From NCBI GenBank assembly GCA_004151065.3, contig NWUY0300001225.1, forward strand, positions 1 to 11,954: a stretch of 11,954 bases of DNA. Direction: 5' to 3'. The notes beneath the pieces were generated by a model. It made no database searches and was not told the origin of the DNA. It saw only the letters and a program-made list of their open reading frames with translations. Positions 7,046 through 11,954 of this stretch are shown here, one piece after another. Made by a program: the position numbers and the translations under genes. Within the stretch, counting starts at the first letter, position 1, and each line of letters opens with the position of its first letter. This DNA comes from Larix sibirica (Eukaryota; Streptophyta; Pinopsida; Pinales; Pinaceae).

Positions 7046-8432
7046 TATTTTTTACAAATTTGATCCCCATGGTTGACATCATCATCTTGAATCCTATTGG
7101 TTCTTATAAAGTGAATTTTTATGGTACATTATTTGTTGTTTTGAGGCCCATTTTTTACCTCAAAACTCCCCTAATGTGTTATACTGAGCTCTTGTCCATC
7201 TTTCATCCAAATGATGTTGTAAGGTTGCACGTTTGGAGTAGTAAGAAGAAACAATTTCTTCACAATATCTTCAAAGAAAAAATATTTTGATAACCATTGT
7301 CCACAATCAAATGAAATGGGAGATTTTGAACCCATATCTGTGTATGGAATAGGTGTTGTCTTTCCTCTTCGTTGACGATAGTGGAGTTTGTGAGAGCTAT
7401 CAAATTCGATGCTACTAAATTTGAAGAGTCGGGGTCAGACTCCACAATTGTCTTGTCAGCTGAGTTGGAAGTAGCCATATGTTCCAAGAATGTATTATGA
7501 GATTTGCATTCCAATACCTCATGCCAAGGTGAATTGTGGTAGTCGCACCATTTTCCTGTAGGAGGTTGTTTACTCGATTTTCCCTTGTCTTTCTAGAAAG
7601 GTTTCTTACCCTGTTATGGCTTCTAGGTAGTAGTCGAAGAAGACTTTTTTGACTTGATGGGGTTAATGGTCGACTAAAATTTCTTATTAAAAGGTCAGCC
7701 AGTTGATTTGGTCGAGAAACGTCCTTTCACCTTCAATTTCATCTTGATATTGATGGCGTAATGGAATGCATCTGCAAGAGTTCCAATAGTGAGGAATTCC
7801 ATCTCTTGTTAAATATAAGGAGCTAAACCATTGATATATTTCAAAACAAGTAACTTTTCTTCCTCCCTAACACAAAGTTGAGCCATTACTCGGTGGAATT
7901 CATCAATGTAACTTTGTACAGTTCAATCCTTCAATTCTCTCAACTGCTGCCACTTCTTGTACTGTTGTTCAATGTCCTTTGGTGGATAAAATTCCTTCTA
8001 GACATGTTCAAAAAATTTGGCACATGTGTCGATGGGGTTACCATCTTCATCAAATTTCGTCGAGAGATTTTCCCACCAACAATGTACCTAAGTTGACATC
8101 TTCAAAGATGCAAGGGTGAATTTCTCAACCTCAAAAAGTTGATTCATAGATAAATAGGACTCCAATTATTGTATCCAATTATCCATGGATTCTACATCAA
8201 TAATTCCTTCCAGGTTTGGCATATCCAAGTTCATATGCACCTTAAAGGGGTTGACCTTGTAACAGGAATTTCTCATCAGGTTACTAACCGAAGTCGAGCC
8301 AAATGAACTAGTGAGTCGAGCAAGAATATCATTGAAATGCTCATACATTTCAGTTCGTTGTTGACATAGTGCTTGCTCAATAAGTCGTTCAATTTCGCTA
8401 TTAGGCGTGTTTCCCTCTACTTAACTTGCCAT
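7046..8432 (-). pseudogene. Decayed Ty3/gypsy-like gag and start of protease
   Basis: The ATG at 8432-8430 lies about 145 bases after the primer site on this strand. One frame runs without visible indels to about 7260 and includes MYEHFNDILARLTSSF, the Retrotrans_gag-type region (NWIQ, then a stop, LESYLSMNQLFEVEKF, HCWWENL, YIDEFHRVMAQL), a Lys/Ser-rich tail, and a zinc-knuckle variant with spacing Cx2Hx4Hx4C (7547-7506). Next comes the retropepsin-like segment LIVDNGYQN, where the usual Asp-Ser/Thr-Gly is Asp-Asn-Gly (Asp codon 7301-7299). Near 7275 a one-base shift moves the frame. The homologous continuation VKKLFLLTTPNVQPYNIIW is clear to about 7175, then weak to about 7046. About eleven in-frame stops interrupt gag, the first at codon 4. 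Reverse transcriptase, integrase and the 3' LTR are absent. Family placement comes from recalled motifs of plant Ty3/gypsy polyproteins. Confidence 0.82.
7506..7547 (-). other. Zinc-knuckle variant (Cx2Hx4Hx4C) of the gag pseudogene
   Basis: The 14 residues CDYHNSPWHEVLEC carry Cys, His, His and Cys at the spacing of a retroviral zinc knuckle, with His in place of the second Cys. They are preceded by GKW. A related CxxHxxxxHxxxxC block after a Lys/Ser-rich tail is, from memory, typical of one group of plant Ty3/gypsy gags. All four ligands survive despite the surrounding stops. Confidence 0.7.
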
Positions 8433-8574
8433 CTTTGGTCTGGGGTTGCGAGTAGATAAATACTTTGAATTCGAGGATAAAAATATCTTGGATGACTAAT
8501 TCTTAGAGCGCGTATGAACATGCATATGTCGGTTTAACAACGCAAGTAGTGTTTAAATACGGCTAAAGCAAATA

Positions 8575-8587
8575 GGCTCTGATACCA
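8575..8587 (-). other. Initiator tRNA-Met primer-binding site
   Basis: On the minus strand this reads TGGTATCAGAGCC, the perfect plant tRNA-iMet-complementary site, one base after the LTR end (TATCA at 8593-8589). It fixes the orientation of the gypsy-like fragment and its LTR boundary. Confidence 0.85.
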
Positions 8588-8588
8588 A

Positions 8589-9073
8589 TGATATGTGTCT
8601 CCTAGGAGTCGAGGGGAGGACAATAGAGTCGACTGTCTCAGTCAACTACTTTTATGGAAGACCATTATTAGGTTAGTCTGATCAAAGAAACAACTATGAA
8701 GAATAATATACACCAAATACTAAATAACTACAAAATTTAATAGACAATTCCAATCATAGAAGAAAGTGAGACAATAATTGATAATGGAGAAACCCCAAGG
8801 GTGAAAAATTTGGTTGTATTGAGAAATCGTTGTAAGGGGTTGAATGTAGGAACCGTTGGGAACCAATCGATCCTTCTTTTTAGGAACTTTTCCTAATGAA
8901 ATCAAGAAAAGAGAACCAAAAATATTATTTCATCTTTGATTTTACAAGTATTTATAGAATTTTGAGTCCTGCTTGGGTAAGTACCCACTACATTTCAGTT
9001 ACAAAAATACATTTATAAAGAGATAATGTGTCGTTTTCCCATTTTCCAACTAGAAGAAGATGAAGATACATCA
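8589..9073 (-). mobile_element. 5' LTR of the Ty3/gypsy-like element (about 485 bp, far end approximate)
   Basis: On the minus strand the LTR ends ACACATATCA directly before the primer site. The best matching start is TGATGTATC at 9073, which gives TGAT/ATCA ends. A start further out, up to about 9177, cannot be excluded. It has a good TATA box (CTATAAATAC) and downstream A/T-rich sequence with possible polyadenylation signals, then the U5 with GACTCCTAGGAGACAC. The second LTR is not in the window, so the boundary cannot be checked by LTR comparison. The open frame at 8720-8905 lies inside it and is not a gene. Confidence 0.7.
8948..8957 (-). promoter_or_regulatory. TATA box of the gypsy-like LTR
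   Basis: CTATAAATAC on the minus strand is a near-ideal plant TATA box, about 115 bp from the proposed LTR start and 370 bp before its end. Transcription would begin near 8920 and run through gag. Confidence 0.55.
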
Positions 9074-9184
9074 TGGATAATGATTAAAGGAAGAGGTGGT
9101 TGGAAAATTTCAAAATAAGGTGATGGGTGATGATGAGCAAGGTTATAATATGATGAACAAGTTCGAACGATCATTTCCACCATC
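9074..9184. other. Spacer between the gypsy-like LTR and the next element
   Basis: It is A/G-rich with several GATGATGAG-like triplet stretches. I see no primer-binding site and no LTR end belonging to the plus-strand element that follows, so its 5' border is unknown. Part of this may still be LTR of the minus-strand element. Confidence 0.35.
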
Positions 9185-9385
9185 TTGACCTTAAACCAAC
9201 ATTTGTATAGCCCACATCAAGAAGTCTCCCAAGGAACGAAGCACAATACTAAGGCTAAGATCAAAGCAGCTGATTTGAAGCTAGGTAATTCGAGGACCCT
9301 CCATAGTAAATATTTTCCTAATATTTTTGTTAAAGAGTCACTCTTTCAGACTTTGTTTCTAATAAGTGTAAGGAAGGTTATCAAA

Positions 9386-9679
9386 ATGACTGGGCGTTTT
9401 GTTAAACGAGAGCCAACAAACCATGCCATGCTTTTTAGGAACCTAAAATCCATGAAGTACTTCCAAGATGTAGGTTTGGACCAATATTTTCATAAATTAG
9501 AAGGATATCATGAGGGATTAACTGAGGAATTTTCCAAAAACATGAAGATGATCAATTATGACAGCTGTAGAATAGAGGCAAAAGGGGTCTCCATTGAACT
9601 CAATGAGGAGATACTCAGTAGAGTCACTGGTCTTCCCAAGGGTATAAATTGGGATAAGGATGATAGAGAACTTTCCTAG
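9386..9679 (+). CDS. N-terminal module of the broken protein (98 codons, partial)
   Basis: From ATG 9386 the frame gives MTGRFVKREPTNHAMLFRNL, then a helical-looking stretch (GLDQYFHKLEGYHEGLTEEF), then GVSIELNEEILSRVTGLPKG, and stops at TAG 9677. The layout (two helices, a short beta-like 'VSIELNEEIL' and a 'TGLP' end) resembles the conserved block at the start of several plant retroelement-associated hypothetical proteins. The 67 codons upstream, back to 9185, are open but less protein-like. Homologous sequence continues at 9694 in another frame (EFFGF), so this is a truncated piece. Confidence 0.5.
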   Translation: MTGRFVKREPTNHAMLFRNLKSMKYFQDVGLDQYFHKLEGYHEGLTEEFSKNMKMINYDSCRIEAKGVSIELNEEILSRVTGLPKGINWDKDDRELS

Positions 9680-9693
9680 AAAAAGAAAAAAAG

Positions 9694-10025
9694 GAATTCT
9701 TTGGTTTCACTTAAAGGTATGAATATGTTAAGGGGAGTGTAAACAGAGACTCACTGCCAGAACCATGGGGGGAATTATCTCTCATTATTATGAAGTACAT
9801 TACCTTCATGTTCAGCATGCCCTGGTGCATACCTCCCACTTCCATATTATAAACCTTTTAAGGAACCTTAGGTGGAAAAGGGTAGGAAAAAATATTAGTC
9901 TCCCCTGGTTTTTATTCAAAACCCTCTCCTCCATGGGTATCAAAAACCAATTGGGGAATCTTGATGCTCTGTCTCACCATGGATTAGTCAAATTGATCAT
10001 CTGTAATACCTTGAGAAGAGAATAG
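9694..10025 (+). pseudogene. Second globular segment of the broken protein
   Basis: It is readable as RYEYVKGSVNRDSLPEPWGE and LSLIIMKYIT in one frame (9694 to about 9800), then, after a shift, as LLRNLRWKRVGKNISLPWFL and FKTLSSMGIKNQLGNLDALS, with HHGLVKLIICNTLRRE up to a TAG at 10023-10025. The same frame continues past that stop (TPLTWETFLKIS). Its Trp/Leu/Phe content suggests a folded domain. I cannot name it. Confidence 0.5.
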
Positions 10026-10079
10026 ACCCCCTTGACTTGGGAAACATTCTTGAAAATAAGTCAAGCGGAGATATAGGTC

Positions 10080-10480
10080 TTCCACAAAATAGAACCTGTA
10101 CCTACTGAGGAACAAACAACTCTATAGGCGCAGATACTAGGGAGGCGAGCAACATAAGAGGTTAAAGCGTCTAAGAGGAAGACCCAATCTATAGGTAACC
10201 AAGGAAAAAACAGTCACATTTCTCAAAGGACTAGAGCTAATCACAAAAGAGTGATAATAGAGGATGAAGAAGAAGAACCTAGGGAGGATAGGGAAGAAGA
10301 AACAATAGCATATGCCCTCCTCCACCTAGGAAAGAAAGGATAAAATTCTTCCAAGAAGAGCACCCTTCCAACCAACAATCAAGAAAAAACTGAAAAAAGA
10401 AGAAGAAGCAGGAGATGAAAATTGTGCAATATTCACTTTTAGATACTGATTCTCCTAAGGAGTAGTGAGTGTCAGACTCA
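10080..10480 (+). other. Charged, low-complexity linker region
   Basis: It is rich in AAG/GAA/GAG repeats, giving Lys, Glu and Arg runs such as RVIIEDEEEEPREDREEE. Around 10310-10440 a second frame (PPPPRKERIKFFQEEHPSNQ) looks better than the main one, so at least one more frameshift is likely. It would encode a disordered, highly charged linker between the globular part and the coiled coil. The long minus-strand open frames here (10137-10650) are antisense shadows of this purine-rich sequence. Confidence 0.45.
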
Positions 10481-10490
10481 TACCACAAAG

Positions 10491-10975
10491 ATGTATAAGA
10501 TATTTTTCCTAACAAATAATGAGAAGAAAGGGGAACCTCTCTTTGGTACCAACAAGAAGTGGGGGGGGATTTTTCCTGAAAACCAACACAATGTAGAGCA
10601 CACAGGAATTCAGGAAGACATGCATGGCTCTTCAGTAAGTGATAAAACATCCATCATAAGAGTCTATGAGATGCTAAGTGAGAAGGATGAAGAAATTGTA
10701 AAGCTACAGAATCAGCTCAAAGAGATGGAACAAGAAGTTTTGAAGTTGTAAAATATTTCCCACATTATAAAGGCTCTAAAAGATTCTAATGCACAGGGGC
10801 ATCGAGAGTATGAGATGAACCCCTTAGAGGAGAAGCTACAAGTTGTCAAGATGAAATATGCGGAAGAAAAGAAACAGGCAATGGAAGAAAATATCATCCT
10901 TAAAAGAGATTTACAGAGTTGCGAAGATGAGCTAAAAGATTAAATAAGAGAGAAGGACAAAGTAGAAGAGTGATG
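10491..10975 (+). pseudogene. Coiled-coil segment of the broken protein
   Basis: It is open from 10491 to 10751 and then continues in the same frame across stops at 10749, 10941 and 10971. Heptad-like sequence begins near 10640: IIRVYEMLSEKDEEIVKLQN, QLKEMEQEVLKL, later LEEKLQVVKMKYAEEKKQAM and EENIILKRDLQSCEDELKD. Leu/Ile/Val/Met at a and d positions, with Lys/Glu between, spans about 110 residues. The stops at 10749 and 10941 are TAA where CAA (Gln) would suit. A structural or oligomerising role is inference. Confidence 0.6.
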
Positions 10976-11129
10976 CAAGAAAGGCTTCAAAATAATGAAA
11001 GAGATCATACATTGTAGACCACCTTCAACGGTATACTCATTCTTCTTGAAATAAATATGGTTGTGGTACCAGCTTAAGAGGTTATAGGAAGGACAATTAG
11101 AGCATTTAAATACTCCCAAAGCCTTCATA

Positions 11130-11874
11130 GAGACCTATTAGGTAGTTGGGGAGCTAGGTAAGGACCAGCTCAGTGAGTTTTATTTTCATAATTTCATCTT
11201 ACCATACCCCTATAGGTGGTATCCCAATCCTTACGTGCAGGATGTATAATTCATTTAACTATGTTCTTTGCTCTCTAATCAAGACAAAATAGCCACATAT
11301 ATGCTCAACTATTTTGAAACTGAAAAAGACACTCAATTATGGATCAGAGAAGAAGCACCTATTGTGGAAACTATTATCACTTCACATCAGCTACTCATTC
11401 ATGATGATGATATGGCACCAGTTCTAAGGGAGAATAAAAGTTATACCATCACTCATCTAAAAGAATTAGTAACAGAAGAAAACAAAAATAGGATGACACG
11501 TAGCTCAATACAAGAAGATGGAAGGATATTCCTCATAAGCTACAAAAGATTGAAATACATTCGCCATCTAACTTGGAAAAGGCTCTCTTCTGATTCTCTG
11601 TGTATGTCTCCACAGTGGAAAAATAGGATTAGAATGGATTGGCCTAATATTTGCCCCACCATTACTTCTATCAATTGATAATCAATATTGGAATAAGGAA
11701 GAGGATACAACAAAATGGAAATGGATTAAGAAAACCAAAAAATTCCACTAGACAGGGGCTATGACCAATTGCTATGCTTACATGGCCCGACCTACAGAGA
11801 ATCTCAAAACCACAAAGGACCCAGAATCAACAATTGATTGCACAAAGATGTGTAATAAGGTAGATGGGGGGAGA
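11130..11874 (+). pseudogene. C-terminal part of the broken protein
   Basis: It continues the coiled-coil frame with VVGELGKDQLSEFYFHNFIL and PYPYRWYPNPYVQDV, two stops, then an open stretch 11268-11678 whose first 80 or so codons (IATYMLNYFETEKDTQLWIR, LLIHDDDMAPVLRENKSYTI) look genuine. After about 11515 a second frame fits better (WKDIPHKLQKIEIHSPSNLE), and after about 11615 a third (IGLIFAPPLLLSIDNQYWNK, TKWKWIKKTKKFH, then CYAYMARPTENLKTTKDPES and CTKMCNKVDGGR) up to TGA 11875. That puts two frameshifts in 200 bp. I do not recognise the fold. The Trp-rich and Cys-containing end is distinctive. Confidence 0.45.
11864..11874 (+). other. Polypurine tract at the end of the plus-strand element
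   Basis: ATGGGGGGAGA ends exactly at the TGA that closes the last coding frame. In many plant LTR elements the coding region stops at such a tract and the 3' LTR starts with TG right after it. Here TGATGG (11875) or TGTTGGAAC (11889) could be that start. The remaining 80 bp match nothing else in the window, so an LTR cannot be confirmed. Confidence 0.4.
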
Positions 11875-11954
11875 TGATGGATCCCAACTGTTGGAACATT
11901 TAAAAACCCATTCCATGTTTAGGATATATTTTATTAGTCATCTAGATTAATTTT
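11875..11954 (+). other. Possible start of a 3' LTR, cut by the window end
   Basis: This AT-rich tail follows the polypurine run. There is no coding sequence beyond a short run-on of the last frame and no copy elsewhere in the window to prove it is an LTR. Confidence 0.25.

Larger units (their letters stand above)
9185..11874 (+). pseudogene. Broken long coding region of a large, probably retroelement-derived protein
   Basis: Protein-like sequence can be followed for about 2.5 kb on this strand through several frames and many stops, giving an original product of perhaps 750-800 residues. The likely start is ATG 9386 (MTGRFVKREP), although the frame is open from 9185. Order: an N-terminal globular module ending in the GLPKGINWD motif (to about 9680), a second globular part (about 9694-10025), a Lys/Glu/Arg-rich linker (about 10080-10480), a coiled coil (about 10640-10975) and a C-terminal part (about 11130-11874). 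Stops often replace likely Gln or Trp codons, consistent with C-to-T decay. It ends next to a polypurine run, which suggests the internal region of an LTR element. No zinc knuckle, protease or reverse transcriptase is seen. Plant retroelement ORFs with an N-terminal block ending in 'GLP' followed by charged or coiled sequence are known to me only in outline. Confidence 0.6.

Noticed and set aside
7060-7290. Plus-strand open frame, and 7878-8096 on the same strand
   Set aside because: They are antisense to the recognisable gag-protease sequence on the minus strand.
8589-9073. LTR as a pararetrovirus or viral insertion
   Set aside because: The primer site, TG/CA ends and zinc-knuckle gag fit a plant Ty3/gypsy retrotransposon, and nothing virus-specific is present.
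10137-10650. Minus-strand open frames rich in Phe, Ser and Leu
   Set aside because: They are the antisense of a purine-rich Lys/Glu linker, which is automatically open and Phe/Leu/Ser-rich on the other strand.
11875-11954. Firm call of a 3' LTR
   Set aside because: Only 80 bp are visible and no second copy exists in the window to compare.

Overview
The window looks like plant nuclear DNA made almost wholly of decayed retrotransposons. It is AT-rich, has long non-coding repeats, carries initiator-tRNA-Met primer-binding sites and plant-type Ty3/gypsy gag-protease remains, and shows no bacterial-style dense coding. A large repeat-rich genome such as a gymnosperm would fit, but that is an impression and not something the sequence proves. 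I see no intact host gene, tRNA, rRNA or CRISPR array. One N at 3873 points to a draft assembly.

Layout. (1) 1-6050, plus strand: a tandem array in which LTRs alternate with short internal regions (LTR-A, internal 1, LTR-B, internal 2, a fused LTR-C/D, internal 3, LTR-E). The period is about 1.69 kb. The internal regions are about 750 bp, encode no reverse transcriptase or integrase, and carry primer-binding-site-like and polypurine-like ends. This makes them a non-autonomous LTR family that I do not recognise. All repeat homology stops at 6050, at the CA end of LTR-E. (2) 6051-6654: a unique, more GC-rich stretch of unknown origin with a short direct repeat, a G-box and a TATA-like motif. 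(3) About 6655-7045: a long imperfect hairpin of about 390 bp, like a foldback element or MITE. (4) About 7046 to about 9073, minus strand: a 5'-anchored fragment of a Ty3/gypsy-like element (LTR, tRNA-iMet primer site, gag, zinc knuckle, start of protease). Its pol and 3' LTR are missing. Its gag keeps one reading frame but has about eleven stop codons. (5) About 9185-11875, plus strand: a badly broken long coding region with an N-terminal 'GLP' module, a Lys/Glu-rich linker, a coiled coil and an unfamiliar C-terminal part. It ends at a polypurine run and probably belongs to another large retroelement.

The genes do not work together. This is a nest of elements in alternating orientation (+, -, +). 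The points most worth following up are the LTR-sharing tandem array with its recurrent palindrome and in-frame duplicated internal segments, the hairpin sitting where the gypsy fragment breaks off, the substitution-only decay of gag, and the unidentified coiled-coil protein.
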